Notes under the pieces: model-generated
The model's input: only the letters and a program-made list of their open reading frames with translations
Told to the model about the DNA's origin: nothing
Databases searched by the model: none
DNA from: Chlorobaculum sp. MV4-Y
Lineage (GTDB): Bacteria > Bacteroidota > Chlorobiia > Chlorobiales > Chlorobiaceae
Direction of reading: 5' to 3'
Assembly: GCF_025244685.1 (NCBI RefSeq)
Contig: NZ_CP104202.1
Span: 2,141,501 to 2,205,500, forward strand
Length of the DNA stretch: 64,000 nucleotides
Made by a program: the position numbers and the translations under genes
Part shown: one piece after another, positions 28,348 to 38,364 of the stretch
Position numbering within the stretch: position 1 is the first letter of the stretch
Layout of the letters: each line of letters begins with the position of its first letter

Positions 28348-29364
28348 ATGAGCAACAATGACCTCCTGAACTACTACCACAGGGCCAACGAGCTGGTCTT
28401 CAAGGGCCTCATCGAGTTTAGTTGCATGAAAGCCGCTATCGAACTCGACCTGTTCAGCCACATGGCCGAAGGCCCCAAGGACCTCGCGACGCTGGCAGCC
28501 GACACCGCTTCGGTGCCGCCTCGTCTCGAAATGCTTCTCGAGACGCTCCGCCAGATGCGCGTCATCACCCTGAGCGACGGAAAATGGTCATTGACCGAGT
28601 TTGCCGATTACATGTTCTCGCCGAACCCGAAAGAGCCGAACCTGCACCAGACCCCCGTGGCCAAAGCCATGGCGTTCCTTGCCGATGACTTCTACATGGG
28701 CCTTTCACAGGCAGTCAGGGGTCAGAAGAACTTCAAGGGTCAGGTGCCCTATCCGCCGGTCACGCGCGAAGATAACCTCTACTTCGAGGAGATTCACCGC
28801 AGCAACGCCAAGTTCGCCATCCAGCTCCTTCTCGAAGAGGCCAAGCTCGACGGCGTCAAGAAGATGATCGACGTCGGCGGCGGCATCGGCGACATTTCGG
28901 CTGCCATGCTCAAGCACTTCCCTGAACTCGACTCCACCATTCTGAACCTGCCGGGCGCCATCGACCTGGTCAACGAAAACGCCGCTGAGAAGGGCGTGGC
29001 CGACCGTCTGCGCGGCATCGCGGTGGACATCTACAAGGAGTCTTACCCCGAAGCCGACGCGGTGATGTTCTGCCGCATTCTCTATTCGGCCAACGAACAG
29101 CTCTCGACCATCATGTGCAAAAAGGCTTTCGACGCCATGCCGTCCGGCGGTCGCCTGCTGATTCTCGACATGGTGATCGACGATCCGGAAAACCCGAACT
29201 TCGACTACCTGAGCCACTACATCCTCGGTGCCGGAATGCCCTTCTCGGTGCTCGGCTTCAAGGAGCAGGCCCGTTACAAGGAGATTCTCGAAAGCCTCGG
29301 CTACCAGGATGTCACCATGGTGCGCAAGTACGACCACCTGCTCGTTCAGGCGGTGAAACCGTAA
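28348..29364 (+). CDS. bchU: Bacteriochlorophyllide C-20 methyltransferase BchU
   Basis: A 338-residue SAM-dependent O-methyltransferase-type protein starting MSNNDLLNYYHRANELVFK. The N-terminal dimerization helices and the SAM site MIDVGGGIGDISAAMLKHF are intact, and from memory the whole sequence is close to identical to C. tepidum BchU. It methylates C-20 of the chlorin ring, the step that separates BChl c (or e) from BChl d in chlorosomes. In BChl d strains of this genus the gene is known to be inactivated; here the frame is open to the end. The ATG at 28348 lies within a longer open frame. A terminator follows. Confidence 0.95.
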   Translation: MSNNDLLNYYHRANELVFKGLIEFSCMKAAIELDLFSHMAEGPKDLATLAADTASVPPRLEMLLETLRQMRVITLSDGKWSLTEFADYMFSPNPKEPNLHQTPVAKAMAFLADDFYMGLSQAVRGQKNFKGQVPYPPVTREDNLYFEEIHRSNAKFAIQLLLEEAKLDGVKKMIDVGGGIGDISAAMLKHFPELDSTILNLPGAIDLVNENAAEKGVADRLRGIAVDIYKESYPEADAVMFCRILYSANEQLSTIMCKKAFDAMPSGGRLLILDMVIDDPENPNFDYLSHYILGAGMPFSVLGFKEQARYKEILESLGYQDVTMVRKYDHLLVQAVKP

Positions 29365-29404
29365 GAGTTCGAAGGAAAAAGATTCCATCACTAGATCTTC
29401 ACTG

Positions 29405-29432
29405 AAAAGGCTGCCTTATCGGGCAGCCTTTT
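29405..29432 (+). terminator. Rho-independent terminator after bchU
   Basis: AAAAGGCTGCC (29405-29415) pairs perfectly with GGCAGCCTTTT (29422-29432) across a six-base loop, 40 bases past the bchU stop. The A/T ends also allow termination from the opposite side, where the convergent CoA-transferase gene ends at 29522. Confidence 0.9.
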
Positions 29433-29521
29433 CTCGTATAGAAGTTATGCGACCTGTGCTATTCAAAGAGGGCAGGTGCAAGACCTGCCCCTACGTGCTC
29501 ATCGGCACTTTTCCCGATTCA

Positions 29522-30817
29522 TCATTCGATCAGGCAATTGCTTTTTCGCCCGTACAGTTCGTGGGCTTGGCGGAGAATCTCTTCGCGGAAGTCGGGATGG
29601 GCGATGGTGGCGAGCGCTTCAGCTCGCTGGCGGAGGTTCTTGCCGTGCAGGTTGACGATACCGTACTCGGTGACGACGTATTGCACATGCGCCCGCGTGG
29701 TCACGACGCCCGCGCCGGGCTTGAGGTGCGGTACGATGCGCGACTCGCCCTTGCGCGTCGTGGCGGGTAGGGCGATGATCGGCTTGCCGCCGGGCGAGAG
29801 CGCCGCGCCGCGGATGAAGTCCATCTGGCCGCCGACGCCGGAGAAGTGGCGAATGCCGATCGAGTCGGCGCACACCTGGCCGGTCATGTCGATCTCGATG
29901 GCACTGTTGATCGCCGTGACTTTGGGATTTTTTCTGATCTCCTTCGTATCGTTGACGTAGTCCGAACCGAACATCTCGACCAGCGGATTGTCGTCCACGA
30001 AATCGTAAAGCTTGCGGCTGCCGACAAGGAAGCTCGCCACGATGATCTCGTTGTGTGTCTTCTTGCAGCGCCCGTTCACCACCCCCTTTTCGACCAGCTC
30101 GACCACGCCGTCAGAGAACATCTCCGAGTGGATGCCGAGGTCTTTGTGCCCCGTCAAGGCGGCGAGTGTGGCGTCCGGAATTGCGCCAATGCCCATCTGC
30201 AGCGTTGCACCGTCCTCGACGATGGAGGCGATATGCTGGCCTATCTGTCGCTCGATATCGGTCAGCTCGTGCGGCGGCGTCTCCGGCAGCGGATCGTCCA
30301 CCTCGACCAGAGAATGAATCTTGCTGACATGCAGCAGTCCTTCGCCGTGGGTGCGGGGCATGTTCGGGTTCACCTGAGCAATGACGTGCCGGGCGGTATG
30401 CACGGCGGCGCGGGCCGCATCGACCGACACGCCGAGCGAGCAGTAGCCGTGGCGGTCGGGCGGCGAAACGTGCACCAGTGCCACGTCGAGCGGCATGACG
30501 CCGTCGTAGAACATCGCAGGCACGTCGCTCAGAAAGATCGGTATGGCGTCGGCATAGCCGCACTGCACCGCGGAACGAACATTCTTGCCGACAAAGAAGG
30601 CGTTGAGCCGAAAGCTCTCCTGGAACTCGGGCTGAACGTAGGCGGCATCGCCTTCGGTGTGCAGGCTGACGATCTCGACATCGCGCAGGTGGCTGGCGCG
30701 GCTGACCATCGCATCGATCAGCCGACGAGGGGTCGCCGCCGCCGTGTGCAGAAAAACCCTGTCTCCCGACTTGATGGCCATGACGGCCTCTTCTGCGGAT
30801 ATCGTCCGGTAACTCAT
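29522..30817 (-). CDS. Acetyl-CoA hydrolase/transferase family protein (4-hydroxybutyrate or acetate CoA-transferase-like)
   Basis: A 431-residue class I CoA-transferase. It has the N-terminal domain (SGDRVFLHTAAATPRRLIDAM), the VSPPDRHGYCSLGVSVD segment, the LQMGIGAIPDATLAAL block and HSEMFSDGVVEL with the probable catalytic glutamate, then FSGVGGQMDFIRGA. It swaps CoA between acyl groups or hydrolyses acetyl-CoA; in a green sulfur bacterium it may serve acetate or propionate metabolism, which is inference. It lies 148 bases downstream of ftsZ on the same strand. Confidence 0.87.
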   Translation of the reverse strand: MSYRTISAEEAVMAIKSGDRVFLHTAAATPRRLIDAMVSRASHLRDVEIVSLHTEGDAAYVQPEFQESFRLNAFFVGKNVRSAVQCGYADAIPIFLSDVPAMFYDGVMPLDVALVHVSPPDRHGYCSLGVSVDAARAAVHTARHVIAQVNPNMPRTHGEGLLHVSKIHSLVEVDDPLPETPPHELTDIERQIGQHIASIVEDGATLQMGIGAIPDATLAALTGHKDLGIHSEMFSDGVVELVEKGVVNGRCKKTHNEIIVASFLVGSRKLYDFVDDNPLVEMFGSDYVNDTKEIRKNPKVTAINSAIEIDMTGQVCADSIGIRHFSGVGGQMDFIRGAALSPGGKPIIALPATTRKGESRIVPHLKPGAGVVTTRAHVQYVVTEYGIVNLHGKNLRQRAEALATIAHPDFREEILRQAHELYGRKSNCLIE

Positions 30818-30965
30818 GATGTTTGAATATTTTTTGAATTGATAGCAGCTCCGGCGCTCTCCTGAAATTCAGACGACCTTCTCCGAAGGGCGGCAAAGCT
30901 TCTGGTAGCTGACAAAAACTGGAGACGAGCCGGGAAAAGCGGCTGCGCCCTTCTCCCGGCCTGCA

Positions 30966-32270
30966 TCACTGAAGCGGTGGGTTGTTCTTCCGGCGGAGGT
31001 AGGCCGGAGTGTCGGTTGAGCCTTTCTGTATCTGCTCGTCTTCGTCGCTCTGGCCGGGCATGGGGTTCGATCCGCCCGAAGGGCGCGATCCAGCGGTGCT
31101 GCACGCGCGACCAATATCGAATGGCTCCTGAATAGAACGGCTTTTTCTGATGTAGGCGGGAATTCTCATGTCCTCGACTACCTGTTCGGGATAGCCGGAG
31201 GCTTGGACTGGGCGACCGAAGCCCTTCAGGGGAGGCGCTTTCGGCACAGCCTTCTCCTGCTGTACAGCCAGCGAAGCGGGTTGTCGCTCCTCGCCTGGTT
31301 CAGCTCTCTTGAAACCGGTGACGATCACCGTGACCCGGATTTCGCCCGACACCTGCGGCTCATCGACATAGCCATTGATGATCTTGGCGTCGCCGCCAAC
31401 CTGCTCCTCAATGTAGTTCATGGCGTCGGCAATGTCGCGCATGGTCACGTCGCCCGTGATGTTGACCAGCACGCCCTTGGCTCCGCGCATCTTGACCCCC
31501 TCCATCAACGGACTGGTGACGGCGTCCGAAGCCGCCTTCAGTGCCCGGCGCTCTCCCGCGGCGGCGGCGGAACCCATGACCGCGTCACCCGCGCTCTGCA
31601 TAATGCTCCGGACGTCTGCGAAATCGACGTTGACGTGGCCGTGGTGGGTAATGATGTCGGCGATCCCCTTGACCGCCCGGAAGAGCACGTCGTTTGCCAT
31701 GTTGTACGCCTCGGTGGCACTGACACCCTCATCGGCGATGCTCAGGATTTTTTCGTTCTCGACGATGATGAGTGTGTCGATATACTTGCGCAGCTCGGTG
31801 ATTCCGGCGTCGGCGATCCGCGCCTTGATCTGCCCCTCGAAGCTGAAGGGGCGGGTAACGACGCCGATGGTAAGGATGCCCATATTGCGGGCGATGGAGG
31901 CGACAACCGGAGCAGCGCCAGTGCCGGTGCCCTTGCCCATACCAGCGGCGATGAACACAAGGTCGGCGCCGCGCAGTTGCATAGCGATCAGTTCGCGATC
32001 ATCCTCGGCGGCAAGACGGCCCTTCCCCGGATCGGCTCCTGCGCCGAGTCCGTTAGTCGCCTTCTTGCCGATCTGCACGCGGATCGGCGCTTTCGAATTT
32101 AGCAGCGCCTGGCGGTCAGTATTGAAGACCACGAATTCGGTACCGCTGATCTTCCGCTCTATCATATTGTTGACGGCATTACCACCGCATCCGCCGACGC
32201 CGACAATCTTGATATTGACTCCGCTGCCCTGATCGCTGTCGAAAAGGCCCGGATCGAGTTCGAATGCCAT
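30966..32270 (-). CDS. ftsZ: Cell division GTPase FtsZ
   Basis: A 434-residue tubulin-like GTPase. The N-terminal [13 protein letters not shown] and the GTP signature [13 protein letters not shown] (about residue 110) are conserved, and the T7 region [11 protein letters not shown] is present. After residue 330 there is a long variable linker, and the extreme C-terminus contains TPAYLRRK, resembling the conserved tail that binds FtsA. FtsZ forms the division ring. It is the last gene of the dcw cluster, 46 bases after ftsA. Confidence 0.98.
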   Translation of the reverse strand: MAFELDPGLFDSDQGSGVNIKIVGVGGCGGNAVNNMIERKISGTEFVVFNTDRQALLNSKAPIRVQIGKKATNGLGAGADPGKGRLAAEDDRELIAMQLRGADLVFIAAGMGKGTGTGAAPVVASIARNMGILTIGVVTRPFSFEGQIKARIADAGITELRKYIDTLIIVENEKILSIADEGVSATEAYNMANDVLFRAVKGIADIITHHGHVNVDFADVRSIMQSAGDAVMGSAAAAGERRALKAASDAVTSPLMEGVKMRGAKGVLVNITGDVTMRDIADAMNYIEEQVGGDAKIINGYVDEPQVSGEIRVTVIVTGFKRAEPGEERQPASLAVQQEKAVPKAPPLKGFGRPVQASGYPEQVVEDMRIPAYIRKSRSIQEPFDIGRACSTAGSRPSGGSNPMPGQSDEDEQIQKGSTDTPAYLRRKNNPPLQ

Positions 32271-32316
32271 ACTCTCTATTCCTTGTTTTTCCTGTCGTTA
32301 CAGGTAACTATCTCTG

Positions 32317-33642
32317 CTACAACTGATCCCAGAACTTCTTCAGGCGGTCAACAAACTTCTTTCCTGCTGGCGGGGCATCGGAACTCTGCTCGGGACTCTG
32401 CTGAGCTTGCGAAGGTTCCGGAGAAAAAGCAACCGGCTCATGAGTCTGCTCGGTTGGTGTTGGGGCAACCTCTCCATAATCCTGATACAGATTGTTCTGC
32501 AGAGAGTGGGCCACAAGGCCCATCACCGTCGCGTACATCGGATTATTGATCGCCTCCTTGATGCCACCCGACACCCCTTCTGGATAACCGGTGCGGACGT
32601 CGAGACCGAGAATGTCCCTGGCCAGCTCGCCAGTGCCGGGCAGAAGCGCACCGCCACCGGTGATGATAACCCCGGCATTGAGATAGTCGTAATAGCCCGA
32701 GCGCTTGATGATATCGCGCACCAGTTCGAAAATCTCCATCATGCGGGCTTCGATGATCACCGTCAGGGAGCTTTTCGGGAACGACTTGCTCGGCCGTCCC
32801 TCAATGCCCTCGATCAGAATTTCCTCCTCCTTGTTGAGCCCCTTCGCATAGGCGCAGCCGTGCTGGATTTTGATCTCTTCGGCCACGTCGTTGAGCGCCT
32901 TGATGCCGTAGGCAACATCGTGCGTCACATCGTTGGCCGCGACCTTGATCACCTCGGAGTATCGAATAGCGCCGTCTATATAGATGGCCACCTCGGTGGT
33001 GCCGCCGCCGATGTCGATCACCACCACGCCGCTCCGCTTCTCACTCTCCTTCATCACGGCGAGACCGGAGGCCACTGGTTCGAAGGTCATGGCGCTGACT
33101 TCGAGGCCTGCCTTTTCGATACACTGCTTGATGTTGCGGATCTTGGTGCGCAGCCCCACAACGATGTAGGCGCTGCCGCGCATGATCGTTCCGGCCATGC
33201 CGATCGGATCGAGCACTCCATCCTGGTCATCGACGATGAACTCCTGTGGAATGACATGGATGATCTCGTGGTCGATGTCGAGATAACGGATGTTGGTCTT
33301 GGCCTTTTCGAGGAAGCGCCGCACATCGGATTCGTTGACGATGCCCGACTGGTTGACGCTGATTTCGGAGTTGCTGTAGATGCAGTGGACGTGCGCGCCG
33401 GAGATGCCGACGTTGACCCCCTTGATCTTGATCGAAGATTCTCGCTCTGCGTCGGCCACCGCCTTCTTGATGGCGTCAACCGTCTTGTTGATGTTGACGA
33501 CTGTCGCCCGTTGCAGGCCGTCGGAGTTTGCGCGTCCCTTACCGAGGACGTTGAGTTTGCCGACGTCATCTTTTTCGGCGACAACGACGCAGACCTTGGT
33601 TGTACCTATATCGAGACCGATTACAATATTGCTCTTCGGCAT
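32317..33642 (-). CDS. ftsA: Cell division protein FtsA
   Basis: An actin-like ATPase of about 441 residues. The phosphate-1 motif IGLDIGTTKVCVVVAE is at the N-terminus, the second phosphate motif VVIDIGGGTTEVAIY is central, and the adenosine motif VIITGGGALLPG lies near residue 330. A C-terminal amphipathic segment (KKFVDRLKKFWDQL) is the usual membrane-targeting helix. FtsA anchors FtsZ to the membrane. Starts possible: ATG at 33642, or a TTG at 33660 overlapping the ftsQ stop; the ATG keeps the family N-terminus. Confidence 0.96.
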   Translation of the reverse strand: MPKSNIVIGLDIGTTKVCVVVAEKDDVGKLNVLGKGRANSDGLQRATVVNINKTVDAIKKAVADAERESSIKIKGVNVGISGAHVHCIYSNSEISVNQSGIVNESDVRRFLEKAKTNIRYLDIDHEIIHVIPQEFIVDDQDGVLDPIGMAGTIMRGSAYIVVGLRTKIRNIKQCIEKAGLEVSAMTFEPVASGLAVMKESEKRSGVVVIDIGGGTTEVAIYIDGAIRYSEVIKVAANDVTHDVAYGIKALNDVAEEIKIQHGCAYAKGLNKEEEILIEGIEGRPSKSFPKSSLTVIIEARMMEIFELVRDIIKRSGYYDYLNAGVIITGGGALLPGTGELARDILGLDVRTGYPEGVSGGIKEAINNPMYATVMGLVAHSLQNNLYQDYGEVAPTPTEQTHEPVAFSPEPSQAQQSPEQSSDAPPAGKKFVDRLKKFWDQL

Positions 33643-33656
33643 GAGGAGTTTTGGGT

Positions 33657-34577
33657 TCAATGACGTTCATCGGGAAGTTGGCCGCTCGCAGGAGGGGCAA
33701 CCGGCGCCGCTGAAGAATCTGCGGACTCTGCTTCGCTCACGGGTGAGGTAGCGAACACTCTCTGCCGGAAACGAAGATCGACCGAATCGTAACAATCGAT
33801 ACCTTTCTTTGCAACAACCTTTTGCCAGAATATCTCGAATTTTTTCAATTTTTCCTTGAAATTACCGTCATTGCCGATAACAAACCGTATCGGCGAACCA
33901 GCCACCGTGAACCAGGTCTGGTTGCCCCGGGCGAGATGAATGCCAGACACCATCATCCTGGCGTAGGCGCTCCGGTCAAAGGCATCGAGCAAGGCGAAAA
34001 GGAGACTCCGATCTTTTTCGTTCAGTTGGCGCACTCCTCCAGTCCGCACGCCATAAACCGTTACGAGCCGGAACCGTCCCGAGACTTTCTCATCTGGCAA
34101 CAAATATCCTTCGGTATCGATAATCAGATTCCGACCCGCGTCAGCGACCAGCGCTGACGGACGCCGTTCTTTGATCCTGACCCGCAGAATGCCATTCAGC
34201 TCCTTGCTGATTTGCATCTGTCTGATATAAGATTCCGGTGCAAGTGCCCGGCGGACATCGTCGGTTCTGATTTCGTCCAGATTTTCTCCCTTGAAACGGT
34301 TCAGACGGCGCTCGATGCCGGAAGCGGGAATCAGCGAAACGCCACTGACCACCACCCGGTTGACCGTCACTTGCCGTTTCCATTGCGTCGCGTACCACGA
34401 GAGTGCCGCAACGGCAATGAGCAGCAGTGTGGCGAAGGCCATCATCACCGGCGTGGTGCTGAAAAGGCGGCGCAGCTTGCCACTGCGAGGGCGCACCGAT
34501 TCAGGCGCGTCAATGTCCGGCAGTTCCGGGTCCCTCAGTGGCTCCTCGCTCCGCTGTTCATGTTTCGGACGAGCCAT
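33657..34577 (-). CDS. ftsQ: Cell division protein FtsQ (POTRA domain)
   Basis: A 306-residue bitopic protein: a basic, disordered cytoplasmic tail (about 40 residues), one membrane helix (MMAFATLLLIAVAALSWYA) and a POTRA domain starting VNRVVVSGVSLIPASGIERRL, followed by the beta domain. It joins FtsB/L in the divisome. Sequence identity in this family is low, and the call depends on topology, POTRA pattern and the position between murC and ftsA. A Ser/Ala/Pro-rich tail ends the protein. Confidence 0.88.
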   Translation of the reverse strand: MARPKHEQRSEEPLRDPELPDIDAPESVRPRSGKLRRLFSTTPVMMAFATLLLIAVAALSWYATQWKRQVTVNRVVVSGVSLIPASGIERRLNRFKGENLDEIRTDDVRRALAPESYIRQMQISKELNGILRVRIKERRPSALVADAGRNLIIDTEGYLLPDEKVSGRFRLVTVYGVRTGGVRQLNEKDRSLLFALLDAFDRSAYARMMVSGIHLARGNQTWFTVAGSPIRFVIGNDGNFKEKLKKFEIFWQKVVAKKGIDCYDSVDLRFRQRVFATSPVSEAESADSSAAPVAPPASGQLPDERH

Positions 34578-34613
34578 GCCGTTTGCTCCTGTTATGCTTG
34601 TTAACAGCGAAGA

Positions 34614-36032
34614 TCATGACGCCGATGCGTTTGCGTTGCCACGGCTCTCGGTGCACCAGGCGGCGAATCGCGCGGCCAGATGCGTGATGTCGCCCGCGCC
34701 CATGAAGAGGAAGAGCGTGCTTGGCGCGGCCTCCTCCTGAAGCGCCGCGAGCAGCGCGTCGCGCTCTTCGGCGAAGACTACGTTTTTCGCCCCGGCGGTT
34801 CTCGATGCCTCGGCCACCAGCTCGCCGGTGATGCCGGGGTAGTCCTCGGCCTTCTCGCGCGACGGGTAGATGCTCGCCACGTAAACTGTGTCGGCGCAGG
34901 AGAGCGCCCAGCCGAACTCACCGGCGAACTCCGCCGTCCGCGAGTAAAGATGTGGCTGGAAAACCGCCACGATGCGGTGCTCTTTCCATCCGTCGCGGGC
35001 TGCCCGCACGGTCGCCTTCACCTCGGAGGGGTGATGCGCGTAATCGTCGATGACAAGCATTCCGTCAGCACCCCGATACTTGACCTGGAAGCGGCGGCGC
35101 ATTCCGGTATAGGCGCCGAGACCGGCGACGATCTTCTCCGGCGGCAGGCCGATTTCAAGGCCGACCGAGAAGGCTGCCAGCGCGTTGAGCACGTTATGCC
35201 TGCCGGGCACGTTGAGCCGTACGCCGGGGTAGCGCTCGCCGAAAGCCTCGACGGTAAAGGCACTGCCGCCCTCGCCGGGTTCGATCCCGGAGGCCATCAC
35301 ATCTGCGTGCTCCTCGATGCCGAAGGTGGTGTAGCGGCGGTTCAGGCGCGGAATGATACGCCGGATCTCCGGCCAGTCCACGCAGCAGATGACTCGCCCG
35401 TAAAACGGCACCTTGTTGGCAAACTCCGCGAAGCAGTCTCGCAGGTTGTCCATCGTGCCGTAGGTGTCCATGTGCTCCGATTCGAGGCTGTTGACAACGG
35501 CGATGGTTGGCGTGAGTTTGAGGAAAGCGCGGTCGTACTCGTCAGCCTCGATCACCATGTACTTGCCCTCGCCGACCACCGTGCTTCCCTTGAGGTAGTC
35601 CGACACGCCGCCGATCATCACCGTTGGCGACTGGCCCGCTTCGAGCAGCATGGTGGCGACCATCGCCGTCGTGGTGGTCTTGCCGTGGGTACCGGAGACG
35701 CAGATGCCCGATTTGTGGCGCATCAGCTCGCCAAGCATTTCGTCGCGCTTGATGACCGGAATGCCAAGCTTCTGCGCGGCGAGAATCTCGACGTTCTTCT
35801 CCGGGCGCACCGCCGAGGAGTAGACGACAACGTCGCTCGCGCCGACATTTTCGGCCTGGTGTCCCTGATGGATCACCGCGCCAAGCTCGCGAAGCTTGGC
35901 GATCACCTCGCCCGAGGCAAGGTCGGAGCCGCTGACCGCAAAGCCCGATTTCAGCAGCAGTTCGGCGATGGCGCTCATGCCCGCGCCGCCGATGCCGACG
36001 ATATGCACATTCCTCGTTTTTCCCAGTTCCAT
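34614..36032 (-). CDS. murC: UDP-N-acetylmuramate--L-alanine ligase
   Basis: A 472-residue Mur ligase. The Rossmann start [19 protein letters not shown] is typical of MurC, the ATP motif [11 protein letters not shown] is at about residue 110, and [12 protein letters not shown] (about residue 345) marks the C-terminal domain. It adds L-Ala to UDP-MurNAc in the cytoplasm. AAGGAG eight bases before the ATG at 36032 favours it over an in-frame GTG nine bases upstream. No murB or ddl lies between murC and ftsQ. Confidence 0.97.
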   Translation of the reverse strand: MELGKTRNVHIVGIGGAGMSAIAELLLKSGFAVSGSDLASGEVIAKLRELGAVIHQGHQAENVGASDVVVYSSAVRPEKNVEILAAQKLGIPVIKRDEMLGELMRHKSGICVSGTHGKTTTTAMVATMLLEAGQSPTVMIGGVSDYLKGSTVVGEGKYMVIEADEYDRAFLKLTPTIAVVNSLESEHMDTYGTMDNLRDCFAEFANKVPFYGRVICCVDWPEIRRIIPRLNRRYTTFGIEEHADVMASGIEPGEGGSAFTVEAFGERYPGVRLNVPGRHNVLNALAAFSVGLEIGLPPEKIVAGLGAYTGMRRRFQVKYRGADGMLVIDDYAHHPSEVKATVRAARDGWKEHRIVAVFQPHLYSRTAEFAGEFGWALSCADTVYVASIYPSREKAEDYPGITGELVAEASRTAGAKNVVFAEERDALLAALQEEAAPSTLFLFMGAGDITHLAARFAAWCTESRGNANASAS

Positions 36033-36044
36033 GGGGAGCACTCC

Positions 36045-37139
36045 TTAAGATTTTGATAGCGCGATAATTCTTTCCGCGAGCGTCGCCGCCGCGCCGGGAT
36101 GGCCCTCCCGGCGGGCCGCCTCACCCATTTGCCCAAGCTTGTCGCGGTCGCGGAAGAGTGCGAGGATTGCCTCGAACGACGCCTCGTCACCGATCTTCGA
36201 GTCGTCGATCATGACCGATGCGCCCGTATTGACCAGCGCAAGCGCGTTGTGGCGCTGGTGATCCGCCGCCGCGTAGGGATAGGGAATCAGCACCGAGGGC
36301 TTGCCGAGATTGGTCAGCTCGGCAAGGCTCGATGCTCCCGCCCGGCAAAGCACCAGATCTGCGGCTCCGTACGCCTTGCCCATCTCCTGAATGTAGGGGC
36401 CGATCCAGCGAGTTGCCGAAGTGCCGACTTCAGCAAGCACCCGCTCGGCGTCGAGCGAGCCGGTCTGCCAGATGAGGTTGATTGTGCCTTCGAGACGGCG
36501 GTACAGCTTCAGCACGGCATTGTTGATCGCCCGTGCTCCACGGCTGCCGCCGAACACCAGCAGCGTTGGCAGATTTCGGTCGAGGCCGAAAAAGTCGAGG
36601 CATGACTCACGGCTCTCAGTGGGAAACTCCCGCGCCGGATTGCCGGTCACGAACACCGAGGCTTTGCCGCCGAAAAACTTCCGGCTCTCCTCGAACGACA
36701 GATGCACCTCGGTTGCCATCCGCGCCAGCAATCGCGTCGTCACCCCCGGAAAGGCGTTCTGCTCCTGAATCAGCGTCTTGCGCCCCGAAAGCTGCGCAGC
36801 CAGAAGCAGCGGCGCGCTCACGTAGCCGCCGGTACCCACCACCACATCGGGGCGTTCCCTGAGGATCAAGGCCATTGCCATTGAGAGCGCCTTTGCGAAA
36901 TCAGCAAGAATAGTGGTGTTGTCCAACAGCGCGCGCGGGGACAGCCCCCGCTTCAGCCCCCTGACCGGCAGCAGCACGAGAGGATAGCCGAGACGCGGCA
37001 CTTCGGTTGCCTCGATTCCGGCGGAGGTGCCCGCGAAGGAGATGCTGATGCCGGGTACCCGCTTCTTCAGCTCCGCCGCCATCGCTACGCCGGGATAGAG
37101 ATGACCGCCGGTGCCGCCGCCCGCGAAAAGCACTTTCAT
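36045..37139 (-). CDS. murG: UDP-GlcNAc:undecaprenyl-PP-MurNAc-pentapeptide GlcNAc transferase
   Basis: A 364-residue GT-B glycosyltransferase. The glycine-rich loop FAGGGTGGHLYPGVA is at residues 5-19, and the second site has LVFGGSRGARAIN and AADLVLCRAGASSLAEL. It adds GlcNAc to lipid I, forming lipid II on the cytoplasmic face. The ATG overlaps the ftsW stop by four bases (37136-37139). Confidence 0.97.
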   Translation of the reverse strand: MKVLFAGGGTGGHLYPGVAMAAELKKRVPGISISFAGTSAGIEATEVPRLGYPLVLLPVRGLKRGLSPRALLDNTTILADFAKALSMAMALILRERPDVVVGTGGYVSAPLLLAAQLSGRKTLIQEQNAFPGVTTRLLARMATEVHLSFEESRKFFGGKASVFVTGNPAREFPTESRESCLDFFGLDRNLPTLLVFGGSRGARAINNAVLKLYRRLEGTINLIWQTGSLDAERVLAEVGTSATRWIGPYIQEMGKAYGAADLVLCRAGASSLAELTNLGKPSVLIPYPYAAADHQRHNALALVNTGASVMIDDSKIGDEASFEAILALFRDRDKLGQMGEAARREGHPGAAATLAERIIALSKS

Positions 37140-38364
37140 AAGGAGCCTCCTTTCGATTCGAGCAGAGCCTGCGCCCGCTCGATGGTTTCGACCTTTTTCC
37201 GGTAACGTGAAATGCTGACCAGAAGCCCGATGCCGAGCGAGTTGAAGAGCAGTGCCGTGCCGCCGTAGCTGATGAAAGGCAGCGCCACACCGGTGGTCGG
37301 CATGAGGTGGCTGGCCACGGCGATGTTGATGAATGCGAAAAAGGTGATGGCGAAGGTGACGCCGATGGCGACATAGCGCCCAAAAAGGTCGGGAGCGTGC
37401 TTGGCGATGATGATGCCACAGGCAAACAGCCCGGAAAAGAGCAGCAGGATAACCAGCGCACCGATGAAGCCGTACTCCTCGCCGATGATGACGAAGACGA
37501 AGTCGTTATACGACAGCGGCAGGTAAAGCTCTCGCTGTTTGCTGGCCCCGAGGCCGAGGCCGAGCAGGCCCCCGTTGCCGAGGCCGAGCAGCGCCTGACG
37601 CACCTGGTAGCTCAGCTCCTTCTCGCCGCCGCTGAAAGAGACGAGGCGGGCAACACGGTAGGGCGCGGCGATCGCAAAGACCGCCGCAATCGGAATCAGC
37701 AACGATGCCGTTGCGAGCAGATACTTGACTCTGATGCCGCCGATGAACATCAGCGTGAAGCCGATGATGGCGATGAGCGAGGCGGTGCTGAAGTTCGGCT
37801 CGAGCGCCACCAGCGCAACAACGATCATCAGGAGCACCAGCATCGGATAGTACCCATCATGCAGATCCTTGATATACTCTCTCTTTTCAGAGAGCAGCCG
37901 CGAAAAGTGAAAAATGATGGCGTATTTGGCCAGATCCGAAGCCTGGAACTTCAGCGGCCCAAATCCGAGCCAGCGGGCGGCGCCGTGAATGACGTGCGCC
38001 AGCTTGAGCAACAGCAAAATAGCCAACAGGCCGATGCTGACAAAAGAAACAATTTGCTCTTCTTTCTGAAGATATGGTAGTCGATGCTGCCAACCACGAA
38101 GATCACCACCATGCCAGCAATGGCAAAAGTGAGCTGCCGCCAGAGGAAGTACTGCGGGTCGGAAAATTTCTGTTCCGCCCACCCGGCTCCGCTGCTGTAA
38201 ACGACGACGACTCCGATGCACATCAGCAGCGCGACGATCAGGAGCAGCAGCTTGCCGGCGATCTCTTCGCCCCGTCCGGTCGAGGGCAGCAGCGACGCCG
38301 CCGATTCGGCGGGAGCGTCGTCAAGCTCCAGATCGAAATTCAGCTTAAGGTCATTCAGCTTCAT
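37136..38364 (-). CDS. ftsW: Lipid II polymerase/divisome protein FtsW, interrupted by a frameshift
   Basis: A SEDS-family protein read in two frames. The first part (from ATG 38364) has a cytoplasmic tail, then helices LLLLIVALLMCIGVVVVYSSG and FAIAGMVVIFVVGSIDYHIF; the second part carries the rest (WLGFGPLKFQASDLAKYA, GLGLGASKQRELYLPLSYNDFVFVIIGEE, LMPTTGVALPFISYGGTAL). The frame changes at about 38045-38065, and one added A after RKKSK would rejoin the reading into a protein of about 409 residues. FtsW is normally essential, so this is probably a sequence error. Overlaps murD and murG by four bases each. Confidence 0.92.
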
